A DNA stretch of 9,987 nt from an uncultured Candidatus Melainabacteria bacterium (GTDB lineage Bacteria; Cyanobacteriota; Vampirovibrionia; LMEP-6097), in the NCBI GenBank assembly GCA_937927525.1, contig CALBDR010000178.1, positions 1 to 9,987 on the forward strand, written 5' to 3'. The notes beneath the pieces are model-generated. The model saw only the letters and a list, made by a program, of their open reading frames with translations, was not told the origin of the DNA and did no database searches. Positions 1-6,686 of this stretch are shown piece after piece (positions within the stretch are counted from its first letter, which is position 1; each line of letters opens with the position of its first letter). The position numbers and the translations under genes are program-made.

Positions 1-279
1 CTCTAGTTGTTTGCCTTCTGTTAATAGGGTGTTTATATTGCCTCTATAAATATTAGTAAGTAGTTTTCCTGCATCTGCAAACATTTCGGCAACTACATCT
101 ACATACTCAGCTTTTATTGCTATGCCTTTTTTAGTCGGAAACCAAACACTATTTTCTGAATCTTCTATATATTCTCTTAAATGAACATACCATTGATCTC
201 TAAATTTATTTACAGTAACTTTGAGACCTTTACCGTTTACCGGGGTATATACAAAACCTAAATCATATTCATCACTCAT
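1..279 (-). CDS. PC4-like single-stranded DNA-binding protein, 3' end beyond window
   Basis: This is the N-terminal 93 codons of a protein of the PC4 (p15 coactivator) family; the gene runs off the left edge. After a short lead (residues 1-24) the core KFRDQWYVHLREY (25-37), then a WFPTKKGIAI stretch (46-55) and a following helix, match the four-strand-plus-helix PC4 fold. PC4 proteins dimerise and bind single-stranded DNA; phage T5 is known to encode a homologue linked to recombination-dependent replication. A DNA replication or transcription role in the infected cell is therefore inferred. The ATG at 279 overlaps the TGA of the upstream glycosyltransferase gene (ATGA), so the two are translationally coupled. 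Its place at the end of a sugar cassette is unexpected. The C-terminal part after residue 74 is not typical core and continues outside the window. Confidence 0.8.
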   Translation of the reverse strand, partial: MSDEYDLGFVYTPVNGKGLKVTVNKFRDQWYVHLREYIEDSENSVWFPTKKGIAIKAEYVDVVAEMFADAGKLLTNIYRGNINTLLTEGKQLE

Positions 280-1391
280 TTTAATCTATTAGCTTTTTCT
301 TTTATTTTGATAACTTTATCTAATGCCATAAAATACTGATTACTTGCAGTTTCCCAGGTAGTTAGTTTGGTCTTATCTACAGAGATTGTTTTTATTTTAG
401 TTACTGTTTCTTGTAAGAGCTGTGCTAGATTATAAGGATCTGGCTCCAAAACCCATTTGTGCATGCCCATATTAGAGGCTGAGTCTTCAGGTTTCAAAGC
501 AAAAATATCATATAAATTTACAATTTTTTTTGAGCTTTTTATTTTACTTTCAGACACAAACTCGTCTGTAGGTCCTCCGTCAGTAACTATAGGAATACAA
601 CCACAAGCCATGGCTTCTTGTATATGCATACCAAAACCTTCACCTCTATAAGGGTGTATTATAATATGATGGTCTTGGTATAGTTTAGCCATTTCTAATT
701 CAGATTTGATTGAGTCGTCATAAATAATTTCAGCACAGCCAGTTTTATACTGTAATGTAATTATATCCTTTAATAACTCTGACTCCCCATAAACTTGTGG
801 AGTATCTTTGATAGTTAAGCTAATAGGCATTCCTTTTTTAGTGGCTCGACTCCAAACAGCTAGTAGTGTATCTATGCCTTTTCTATACTGATGACAACCT
901 ACATATACTACTTTTACGGTATTATCTTGACGGTTATTTGCGGGCTTAAAGATTGATTCGTCATACCCATTTGGCACTACAAATATACGGCTCGGATTTA
1001 CTCCACTATTTTTATATACTTCAGCAGTCCAATTGCTTGGAGTAATTACTGCATCAGCAAAGGTATCAAATTTATATTGCCATTCTGAAGGAATAGCCAT
1101 AAATTCCCAAGGCTGAATATACACAACTTTAGTTTTTTCGTGCTCTGGCCATTTCCAGATAGGGGGATAAGAGTGTCTTAGCTGAATATCCGGGGTTTCC
1201 GTTAGTTCTTTAGTTAACGGCTGTAACATAGATATCTGGTCGCTGTTAACTTTAAACTCTGAACTAGGAACGTCTAGTGGAATAATAGATAAATTTACTT
1301 TATCTTTTAATCTTAAGGCTAGATTACGGTTAACTATAGACAGTGAGTGGTTATCAAAAAATTTACCAATAAACTCAATATTATGCTTCAT
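276..1391 (-). CDS. Glycosyltransferase, GT4 family (GT-B fold)
   Basis: A 371-residue retaining-type glycosyltransferase that would move a sugar from a nucleotide-sugar donor to a growing glycan in the cytoplasm. The C-terminal Rossmann half carries the GT4 hallmarks: the PNGYD turn at 140-144, the start of the donor domain with VVYVG (161-165) followed by YRKGIDTLL, and the EX7E donor-binding motif, E251 and E259, inside GEGFGMHIQEAMACGCIPIV. The N-terminal acceptor half is less conserved, as usual. Length is normal for the family. The start ATG overlaps the end of the upstream glycosyltransferase gene by 11 bases, with a GAGG-type ribosome site about 12 bases upstream; the stop overlaps the PC4-like gene. 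Sugar specificity cannot be read from sequence. The family assignment is firm; the role in phage or host surface glycan is inferred from neighbours. Confidence 0.9.
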   Translation of the reverse strand: MKHNIEFIGKFFDNHSLSIVNRNLALRLKDKVNLSIIPLDVPSSEFKVNSDQISMLQPLTKELTETPDIQLRHSYPPIWKWPEHEKTKVVYIQPWEFMAIPSEWQYKFDTFADAVITPSNWTAEVYKNSGVNPSRIFVVPNGYDESIFKPANNRQDNTVKVVYVGCHQYRKGIDTLLAVWSRATKKGMPISLTIKDTPQVYGESELLKDIITLQYKTGCAEIIYDDSIKSELEMAKLYQDHHIIIHPYRGEGFGMHIQEAMACGCIPIVTDGGPTDEFVSESKIKSSKKIVNLYDIFALKPEDSASNMGMHKWVLEPDPYNLAQLLQETVTKIKTISVDKTKLTTWETASNQYFMALDKVIKIKEKANRLK

Positions 1392-2208
1392 ATATTAATC
1401 TCGCCTCTTTTTCACAATAGGGTAATAAATCTTTTTTTGACACTCGTTTCAACGTGGGCCATTGCGCCCCCATATTACTAGTCTTAAAGTTAGTCAAGCC
1501 ATGATAGTTGTCTAGTGTTACAGTTTTTTGAACGTCATAAAAAGGATCTTTTTTACTCTCTTCAGAATGTCCAAAGTTATTAATTTTTTTACTTAAATCT
1601 GTTTCATTTCGGCAAAAACTGTAGTGTAATATAGTTAGCGGGCTTAGAATTTTTTTAGGAGCATTAGTCCACCTACAATAATGATAGGTATGTAAATTTT
1701 TTTGTGCCGAAAATCCTTGTACATCTTTTTTAAAAATATGTTCTCTAGATTCGTCTGCTATTACAAGGTAGTCATTTTCAAACTCTTTGTACAATAAAAA
1801 CCAGGTAAACATTAATTCTATGTTAGAGTAATTTTGTACTATAGGAAAATAGTCTAAAAAGAACTCTTTTGCATTAATTAGTATTTCATCTGCGTCAAAA
1901 GAAAATACCCAATCATGTGAACACTGTTCTTTTAAAAAGTTTCTTTCGTGAGTATCATTTTCTATAGGTACCGAGCTGCGATGAAAATTTTCTTCTATTA
2001 TACTAATTTTGTCGGCATAGTCAATTTCTTGTAAATTTTTCCATAACGCAGATTCGTCAAAATTAAAAGCATTGTTACTCCAACTAATTCTGTCTTTATC
2101 TAATCCGAGTATGATTTCATCTACAAATTCATAATAACTTTTAATACTTTCAGGTAAATAGTGTGCGTCATAGCTAATTAAACTAATTACGCTTTTCTTC
2201 TTTGTCAT
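1381..2208 (-). CDS. GT2-like glycosyltransferase (GT-A fold)
   Basis: A 275-residue protein resembling the GT2-type enzymes that begin with a short SLISYDAHYLPESI-like strand and helix and then use a DxD metal site. Visible here are the N-terminal VISLISYDAHYLPESI segment (7-22), the ERNFLKEQCSHDWVFSFDADE region (88-108) with the DADE metal/nucleotide motif at 105-108, and an aromatic-rich second half. Such enzymes transfer a sugar with inversion in the cytoplasm; the substrate is unknown. It overlaps the downstream GT4 gene by 11 bases and the end of a small basic gene by 26. The ATG follows an AGGGATAGGG run, a good ribosome-binding region, which supports this start. The DxD context is the main support; the rest of the domain is divergent, so exact family placement is moderate. 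Confidence 0.78.
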   Translation of the reverse strand: MTKKKSVISLISYDAHYLPESIKSYYEFVDEIILGLDKDRISWSNNAFNFDESALWKNLQEIDYADKISIIEENFHRSSVPIENDTHERNFLKEQCSHDWVFSFDADEILINAKEFFLDYFPIVQNYSNIELMFTWFLLYKEFENDYLVIADESREHIFKKDVQGFSAQKNLHTYHYCRWTNAPKKILSPLTILHYSFCRNETDLSKKINNFGHSEESKKDPFYDVQKTVTLDNYHGLTNFKTSNMGAQWPTLKRVSKKDLLPYCEKEARLIYEA

Positions 2209-2323
2209 ATAGCCCTATCCCTAGATTCCATAAATGCTTTTGTCTAGCAAATGTTTTTTTTCTTTTAGCGGCTTTTAACGCTCTTTTATGTTTTTTTATT
2301 GGAGTTTTTCTTTGTTTCTTCAT
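2183..2323 (-). CDS. Small, strongly basic protein of 46 residues
   Basis: An ATG-started frame of 46 codons ending in TAG. I do not recognise a family. The product has 13 Lys and 5 Arg in 46 residues, concentrated in residues 2-29 (for example KKHKRALKAAKRKK), followed by a short LWNLGIGLY segment and a charged tail. Such composition suggests binding to nucleic acid or ribosomes, but nothing shows it directly. It bridges the only place in this gene string where the larger neighbours would not overlap (a 77-base gap), overlapping the upstream gene by 38 bases and the downstream one by 26. An AGG lies 7 bases before the ATG, a weak ribosome site. The unusual Lys content could partly reflect A-rich DNA, so the gene is plausible rather than proven. 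Confidence 0.5.
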   Translation of the reverse strand: MKKQRKTPIKKHKRALKAAKRKKTFARQKHLWNLGIGLYDKEEKRN

Positions 2324-3074
2324 GAACAAGCCTATCAATATTTTCTAATAGAGGGCTGTCTTTCCATTTTTCTAAAAAGATAGAATGATTTATTCTCCAC
2401 TTTTCAGTTCGGGTTCGGTCTTGTTGCTGTATTCTCTTATTGTCTTTACCTTCGTAATGCAATAGTTTAACAGGAGTTTGATATATTTTCCAGCCAAGCT
2501 TACGGGCAGAAAGACAGTAATCCACGTCACGATAGTAAGTCCAATGATAGCTGGGATCAAAATTGCCAACATCACTAATAAGAGACCTACGCAAATAAAT
2601 GCCGCCAAACGTAACCCAGGCAACTTCGCGTAGTTTTCTATCGAACTGCCCTTTATCTGTTTCCAATTCTCTAGATGCAGATCCACTAAATAACTCAAGT
2701 CCTCCTCCGAAATGTATTGCTTCTCCATTATGAAATTTTCCTCCTGCGTGTTGAATATAATAATTTCCCTGTTCATCCTTAGCGGGGTATAGAAGAGTAG
2801 TTCCAAATATGCCTGCTTCTGGAAATCTATCTGCATAGCTGCACAACTCTTTATACCAGTAATTTTTTGTATCTTCTGGAAGAGGTAGCATATCTGCATG
2901 TAGTATGATAATATCTCTATCTGGGTACATATTCCACAGAGTCTGATAGGACAAATCACTTCCTATTCTAGTTTTATCTTCCCAATATACGACAGGTATA
3001 GTATAATCTAAAGCTGACTTTAAAGGTAAAATTTCTTGTTTTGAAACATAAGGAACTACAACTAATGGCTCCAT
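2286..3074 (-). CDS. GT2-like glycosyltransferase, rhamnosyltransferase-type
   Basis: A 262-residue GT-A enzyme. From the ATG at 3074 the features are VVVPYV at the N-terminus, IIILHADMLPL (55-65) with HAD at 59-61 where many GT2 enzymes have a DxD-type site, IQHAGG (107-112), and the C-terminal FDPSYHWTYYRDVDYCLSARKLGWKI region (172 onwards) ending in LLHYEG. The last block is the typical acceptor-side signature of GT2 rhamnosyl/galactofuranosyl-type proteins. I chose 3074 over a TTG at 3101 because an AAGG ribosome site lies 9 bases before the ATG, the overlap with the upstream gene falls from 40 to 13 bases, and the strand starts directly with the hydrophobic first beta strand. Donor and acceptor sugars are unknown. 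It lies within the cassette and ends inside the small basic gene. Confidence 0.85.
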   Translation of the reverse strand: MEPLVVVPYVSKQEILPLKSALDYTIPVVYWEDKTRIGSDLSYQTLWNMYPDRDIIILHADMLPLPEDTKNYWYKELCSYADRFPEAGIFGTTLLYPAKDEQGNYYIQHAGGKFHNGEAIHFGGGLELFSGSASRELETDKGQFDRKLREVAWVTFGGIYLRRSLISDVGNFDPSYHWTYYRDVDYCLSARKLGWKIYQTPVKLLHYEGKDNKRIQQQDRTRTEKWRINHSIFLEKWKDSPLLENIDRLVHEETKKNSNKKT

Positions 3075-4042
3075 AGGTGTTGACCTTTTTCTTGATACCA
3101 ATCTGCAAAGATATGGATTAACTGGTCTGGGCTAGTGTTGTATACACAAGAGAAACCATTGTTTGTATAGGGGCAACGTTTAGGCCAGAAACCCCATTGA
3201 GTCTCGGGTCCTTCTGGGTATATATTGTCTGCTGTATAGTTTTTTTCAGTTACACACTTAAAGTCTCCACAATGAATATCTGATTTTATAGAACGATGCC
3301 ACCCAGAATGATAACTCTCTGGAGAGTCATAAGAGCCTGGATAGACAGAGGTAATGCTAATAGTATCAACACCTAGTCCTGCAGCCGCGTGTAGAGGTAA
3401 TCCAATAGGTCCAATATAAATATGTGCATTATTTAGACTTTGCAAGCCTTCTAATAGGCTTCCAGTTTCTACATCTCTACCTAATAGAGTAATTTTAGCA
3501 CTAATCTTATTTTGTTCTAAGTAGTATTTTAGTTTAGTTAAAAACTGAAGTCTCATAGCTTCGTTTTTAGTTTTTCTATTCCAGTCTAAAGGGCCAGGTA
3601 AAGCAATAACTAAATGGTCTGTAGGTAAATTCTTTTCAGAGGCTACAGAAAAACCAGTTTCTGTATCTTCAAACGATTCACGACCATACCGCTCAAATAG
3701 CTGATGCGACTGACTACGCACAATACCGAGGTCCCCAAACCAAGCGTGTTGGTCTATCACTTCGTCAAATTGTGGTTGAGTGTCATCATCTAACAAACTA
3801 ATTGTCTGACCATTAGGCGTATGCGTTATATACCCTACTACATCAACTCCTGGTTGTAGTTTTAATAAGTTCAAAATGCTACTCATTTCGTCTTCTCCTT
3901 CAGCAGTAGTAGGAGATAGATTAGAACGAACACAGAAGTATATTTTTGAGTCTGGGAAACGTTTTTTATAGAGACGTGCAGTATGAGTTCCTAGTAGGCA
4001 GTCTCCTAATGCTTGAGAGTTATAAATTAACACTGTTTTCAT
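3062..4042 (-). CDS. GT9-like glycosyltransferase (ADP-heptose:LPS heptosyltransferase type)
   Basis: A 326-residue GT-B protein resembling heptosyltransferases. The N-terminus has the family's first strand and loop, with ALGDCLLGTHTARLYKKRFP at 11-30. The second half has VIALPGP (145-151) and the donor-site segment IYIGPIGLPLHAAAGLGV (208-225), equivalent to the G.T...HlAaa block. Four cysteines near the C-terminus (C258, C263, C290, C299) also recall the cysteine-bearing tail of GT9 proteins. Family members add heptose or related sugars to lipopolysaccharide at the inner face of the membrane. In a phage this could alter host LPS or build a virion sugar, which is inference. The ATG overlaps the stop of the epimerase gene by 4 bases (ATGA), giving coupled translation. 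It is somewhat divergent, so the transferred sugar is open. Confidence 0.78.
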   Translation of the reverse strand: MKTVLIYNSQALGDCLLGTHTARLYKKRFPDSKIYFCVRSNLSPTTAEGEDEMSSILNLLKLQPGVDVVGYITHTPNGQTISLLDDDTQPQFDEVIDQHAWFGDLGIVRSQSHQLFERYGRESFEDTETGFSVASEKNLPTDHLVIALPGPLDWNRKTKNEAMRLQFLTKLKYYLEQNKISAKITLLGRDVETGSLLEGLQSLNNAHIYIGPIGLPLHAAAGLGVDTISITSVYPGSYDSPESYHSGWHRSIKSDIHCGDFKCVTEKNYTADNIYPEGPETQWGFWPKRCPYTNNGFSCVYNTSPDQLIHIFADWYQEKGQHLWSH

Positions 4043-5079
4043 TTATTAAATAGCCTTTCTGTCCAGGTGCGTGGTGTGGATGGTGTTACGATTTCTATGT
4101 CTAGATGATAGTTAAAATCTCTGTTTGGTTGTTGTCTCATCCAATTGACTGTATCTCTTATTACATCATCTGTCGTAAAGTTAATCTTATAGTCAAGCAA
4201 TCTAACAGCTTTTTCAGTGCTAACCCAAGCATACTTTACTTCTCTTGGTCTGCCCGGTAAATGTTGAATATTAGAATCACTGTCTACATTAAAATATTGA
4301 GATACTCTTTTTGCCAGTTGAGTTATAGTGATTTCAGTATCTTCTCCAGGTCCGATATTAAAAACTTCGCCAGAGGCTATGGTATCCCTAGTATTATAGG
4401 CTACTATAAAAGCATCTACACAGTCTAGTACATGAGAAAAACTTCTTTTTTGATTGCCGTCCCCATATATATAGATTGGTTTATCTCTCTTTAATTGGTT
4501 AGCAAAAATACTCATAACATTTCTAAATGGATCACTGTAACATTGATGAGGCCCGCAAACATTATGAGGCACCATAGTAATTATTTTAATACCGTATATA
4601 TCACTCATGAGTTTTAGGTGTTCTTCTGAATGAACCTTAGCCAGCCCATAAGGGTCAATTGGGTTAGGCACATGAGACTCTTTAAAGGGAGGAGTACCTT
4701 CTCCATATCTAGCCATAGAACTAGTATTAATAAAAGTTGCAACACCAGTTGCGCAGGCAGCACTGCATACAGAAGCTGTTCCTGCATAAATATTTTCTAC
4801 AATGGTTTTAGGGGAAAATACGCTAAGGCCTTCGTGCGCTAATGCTGCACAATGAATTACTACTTCAGCTGGATATGTTTTAAAAATTTCTAATAGATTT
4901 TTATGGTCCAGAATATCTATTTGTTTCCAAACGAAGTTTGGATGGGTTTTAGGCATATTACTTGAATAACCTCCAATAAGGCTGTCAATACCTACTACTT
5001 GATACCCTAGATCTAAAAATCTATGGCAAAGATGGCTTCCTATTAAACCAGCGCTGCCTGTTATTATTACAGTCTTCAT
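4039..5079 (-). CDS. NAD-dependent sugar-nucleotide epimerase/dehydratase (extended SDR)
   Basis: A 346-residue extended short-chain dehydrogenase of the GalE/RmlB-like group, which converts one nucleotide-sugar into another in the cytoplasm. Seen directly: the GxxGxxG cofactor loop TGSAGLIGS (7-15), acidic D32 at the end of the second strand (NAD rather than NADP preference), the catalytic Ser/Thr region INTSSMARYG (117-126), the YGLAK catalytic pair Y144 and K148, and the C-terminal substrate blocks IYGDGNQKRSFSHVLDCVDA and FNIGPG. Full-length and intact. An AAAGG site sits 7 bases before the ATG, and the gene overlaps its neighbours by 4 bases on both sides. It likely supplies the special donor sugar used by the surrounding glycosyltransferases. 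Whether it is a 4-epimerase, a 4,6-dehydratase or a related enzyme cannot be settled from motifs alone. Confidence 0.9.
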   Translation of the reverse strand: MKTVIITGSAGLIGSHLCHRFLDLGYQVVGIDSLIGGYSSNMPKTHPNFVWKQIDILDHKNLLEIFKTYPAEVVIHCAALAHEGLSVFSPKTIVENIYAGTASVCSAACATGVATFINTSSMARYGEGTPPFKESHVPNPIDPYGLAKVHSEEHLKLMSDIYGIKIITMVPHNVCGPHQCYSDPFRNVMSIFANQLKRDKPIYIYGDGNQKRSFSHVLDCVDAFIVAYNTRDTIASGEVFNIGPGEDTEITITQLAKRVSQYFNVDSDSNIQHLPGRPREVKYAWVSTEKAVRLLDYKINFTTDDVIRDTVNWMRQQPNRDFNYHLDIEIVTPSTPRTWTERLFNK

Positions 5080-5645
5080 TTTATTACCTTTGCTAAAATT
5101 ATGTAAGACTCATTATCCTGAATCCAAGGCATTTTATAAGAACAGATTAGTTCTATTTTTTCTTCGGATTCTAACTGTTCTAACACACTCCAGATTCCGT
5201 TTTTGTGGCGTTCAATCACATCACCATAAACTAACCAATCTGCGCCTTTTTCTATAGACAACAAACTATCAGATAAACAAATTGAGTAACTATGCCCACC
5301 GTCAATAAAAGAGATATCTACACTAGGAATTTGCCAGTTTTTAGCTATTTGACTAGTAGAATCTGTTAGTAACCATTCAACTGTATTGGGATATCTATTA
5401 TTTACAGCTTGAAGTGCTAACTCTGTATCTTTGTGGTAATTAATGTCTATAATATATAGATTTTCTATTCCTGACTCAATCCAAATACTAGCACTATAGC
5501 CAATATTAAAACCAATCTCTAACATAGCCTTAGCCTTAGTTTTGTTGATTATGTCTTCTGCGACAGCCTTACAATCCTCTGTAGACCAGTATCCTTCACT
5601 AGTAATAAAGTTTTTTAGGTGTTCAAAATATAGTTTTTTAGACAT
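5076..5645 (-). CDS. Class I SAM-dependent methyltransferase (Methyltransf_24-like)
   Basis: A 189-residue Rossmann-fold methyltransferase. Motif I is MLEIGFNIGYSA (41-52), the acidic end of strand 2 is IIDIN (65-69), and the strand-4 region carries FIDGGHSY (113-120), a signature of small-molecule methyltransferases close to those found in sugar-modifying clusters. A further acidic residue, D142 in VYGDV, could help in metal or substrate binding. It would transfer a methyl group from S-adenosylmethionine to an unknown acceptor, plausibly a sugar of the glycan made by this cassette (inference from context). The gene overlaps the upstream glycosyltransferase by 8 bases and the downstream epimerase by 4, consistent with one transcript. 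The length is short but complete for this group; no residue of motif I is missing. Confidence 0.85.
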   Translation of the reverse strand: MSKKLYFEHLKNFITSEGYWSTEDCKAVAEDIINKTKAKAMLEIGFNIGYSASIWIESGIENLYIIDINYHKDTELALQAVNNRYPNTVEWLLTDSTSQIAKNWQIPSVDISFIDGGHSYSICLSDSLLSIEKGADWLVYGDVIERHKNGIWSVLEQLESEEKIELICSYKMPWIQDNESYIILAKVIK

Positions 5646-6339
5646 CTATGTCATTCCATAATGATGTCCAATCTACTAAAGGAGTTAAATGCCTATCTGT
5701 TAAATGGCACGAGACTCCCGGCAGCGGGTTAATGCAGGGTATATGCTTGTAGATTTCTTCAAATACTTTATCGTTACTAGTTGAAGCAGCTTTTTCTAGT
5801 AACGGAACTACCTTAGACCATACGTGTCCTTTAGCTAATACAGTCATAGTAGAGCTGTCAATAGTTCTCCAGTGTCTGGTTTTACCAATCATAATGTTTG
5901 AAGCTTTTGGGTCTCTGTACCTATCTGGATAGTCATAAGACACCGCAAATCCGTTCCATTCTAACAAATTCTCCCGAAGCACGTCAAGCGCTTCGGGAGT
6001 ATGCAAATAGTCATCTTCCACAATATAATGAAGCTCTTCTGGACTACTCTCAGCAGCTTGTTTTAATGTATCTACTAAAGTTACCGTATGTTGATGATAC
6101 TCCCAAGAATGTTCAGGAACTGAAACAACCTGTACAGGTACTGTAGAATTATTAAATAGCCACGTTAGAGTACTCTCAGACAAGCCATCTTCAATTAAGT
6201 ATAGGGAATCCTCTTTTTTAATACTTTTTTGTATTGACAACCAGCATTTTTTTAGTATAATAGTTTTGTGAAAGTTATTAAAACGACTCACATAAGAAAT
6301 AGTATCTTGTTTTTCACAAGCTCTAAAATATATAAACAT
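5638..6339 (-). CDS. Putative GT-A glycosyltransferase, first gene of the glycan cassette
   Basis: A 233-residue protein with features of a small GT-A transferase: an early SIQKS-KKEDSLYLIEDG segment (35-52), then YIVEDDYLHTPEAL (105-118), where EDD at 108-110 fits a DxD-like metal/nucleotide site, and an aromatic segment GFAVSYDYPDRYRDP. Family support is weaker than for the other transferases. It heads the nine-gene leftward string; the ATG at 6339 follows TTAGG about 7 bases upstream, a weak ribosome site, and 89 bases of AT-rich leader separate it from the bS21 gene. The reading frame holds two unexpected elements: a perfect 10-bp GC-rich inverted repeat and a consensus promoter pointing the opposite way. 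The product could also be a nucleotidyltransferase-like or unassigned GT-A protein. Confidence 0.65.
   Translation of the reverse strand: MFIYFRACEKQDTISYVSRFNNFHKTIILKKCWLSIQKSIKKEDSLYLIEDGLSESTLTWLFNNSTVPVQVVSVPEHSWEYHQHTVTLVDTLKQAAESSPEELHYIVEDDYLHTPEALDVLRENLLEWNGFAVSYDYPDRYRDPKASNIMIGKTRHWRTIDSSTMTVLAKGHVWSKVVPLLEKAASTSNDKVFEEIYKHIPCINPLPGVSCHLTDRHLTPLVDWTSLWNDIDV
5971..5999. repeat. Perfect 10-bp inverted repeat inside the cassette's first gene
   Basis: CTCCCGAAGC at 5971-5980 is matched by its exact reverse complement at 5990-5999, with a 9-base loop. The stem is GC-rich in a strongly AT-rich gene, so the RNA would fold stably on either strand. It encodes the TPEALDVLRE stretch of the protein. 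No run of T follows on either strand, so an ordinary intrinsic terminator is not indicated. Confidence 0.7.
6234..6261 (+). promoter_or_regulatory. Consensus sigma70-type promoter, antisense inside a gene
   Basis: TTGACA at 6234-6239 and TATAAT at 6256-6261, spaced by 16 bases, on the plus strand. Both hexamers are perfect. It lies within the 5' end of a minus-strand glycosyltransferase gene, and no plus-strand gene follows until 6997, so a transcript from it would be antisense to that gene's start, its leader and the bS21 gene. It may be coincidental in AT-rich coding DNA, where the amino acids KTIILKKCWLSIQ are encoded on the other strand. Confidence 0.45.
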
Positions 6340-6393
6340 AAAATACCTAATAAAAAAATTATTGCCTAAATAACTTAAGCACTTTATATATAA

Positions 6394-6420
6394 AATATAG
6401 TATAACTACCAATAGTGCAA
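6394..6420 (-). promoter_or_regulatory. Weak candidate promoter for the glycan cassette
   Basis: In the 89-base gap before the first cassette gene the minus strand offers TTGCAC (6415-6420) and TATATT (6394-6399), 15 bases apart, with further TATA-rich sequence just downstream. The match is poor. A strong terminator is not seen between the bS21 gene and this leader, so read-through from the bS21 promoter is an alternative source of transcription. Confidence 0.25.
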
Positions 6421-6443
6421 GCAAAAATTTAAAGTTTTTGCTT
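6419..6443. repeat. 9-bp inverted repeat around the bS21 stop codon
   Basis: AAGCAAAAA at 6419-6427 pairs with TTTTTGCTT at 6435-6443 across a 7-base loop that contains the bS21 stop codon (6429-6431). On the bS21 transcript the 3' arm starts with five U. The GC pairs lie at the base of the stem, not the top, and no U-run follows, so it is a weak terminator candidate at best; it might act in mRNA stability. Confidence 0.35.
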
Positions 6444-6686
6444 ATTACCTTTAAATTGCTTTTTTGTAGGTCTAAGTTCTTTTAATAGTTGCTCCATTTT
6501 AATTTTTTGCTTGCGTTTTACTCTCACAGTGCTCTGCAACTTCTCCAACCTACGCTTTTCACCTTTACTTTTGTAAAACTTTTTTTCGTTTAGCTCTTTG
6601 TAAAAACCTTCTCTATTTAGTTTGCGCATTAACGCTTTGTAGCTGCGCATCGGATCTCCACCATATTTTTTTGTATTTACTTGCAT
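6429..6686 (-). CDS. rpsU: Small ribosomal subunit protein bS21
   Basis: An 85-residue protein clearly related to bS21. The core YKALMRKLNREGFYKELNEKKFYKSKGEKRR (16-46) aligns by eye with the bacterial pattern of a first helix, a short turn and the R/K-rich EF-Y-KP region; the rest is a Lys/Arg-rich helix extended beyond the usual 60-71 residues. bS21 sits on the 30S platform near the mRNA Shine-Dalgarno region and affects initiation; phages of marine bacteria, including a pelagiphage, are known to carry it, presumably to redirect host ribosomes. I chose the ATG at 6686 over a GTG at 6710 because the core begins just after it, AGGA lies 5 bases before it, and the overlap with the upstream thioredoxin-fold gene is then only 10 bases. 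Two-gene leftward operon. Confidence 0.92.
   Translation of the reverse strand: MQVNTKKYGGDPMRSYKALMRKLNREGFYKELNEKKFYKSKGEKRRLEKLQSTVRVKRKQKIKMEQLLKELRPTKKQFKGNKQKL

Noticed and set aside
45..52. TATAAATA late-promoter octamer on the plus strand
   Set aside because: Inside the PC4-like gene and pointing against it, with no plus-strand gene downstream; likely chance in AT-rich DNA.
2390..2959. A 189-codon open frame on the minus strand, in another frame of the GT2-like gene, with a hydrophobic middle part
   Set aside because: It lies wholly within a well-supported glycosyltransferase gene, starts with GTG, and the hydrophobic segments can arise from the shifted codons. Only conservation of the frame in relatives would revive it.
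5898..6146. An 82-codon plus-strand frame inside the first cassette gene
   Set aside because: No ribosome site, no family pattern, and it runs opposite to a better-supported gene and lies upstream of the antisense promoter, so that promoter would not transcribe it.
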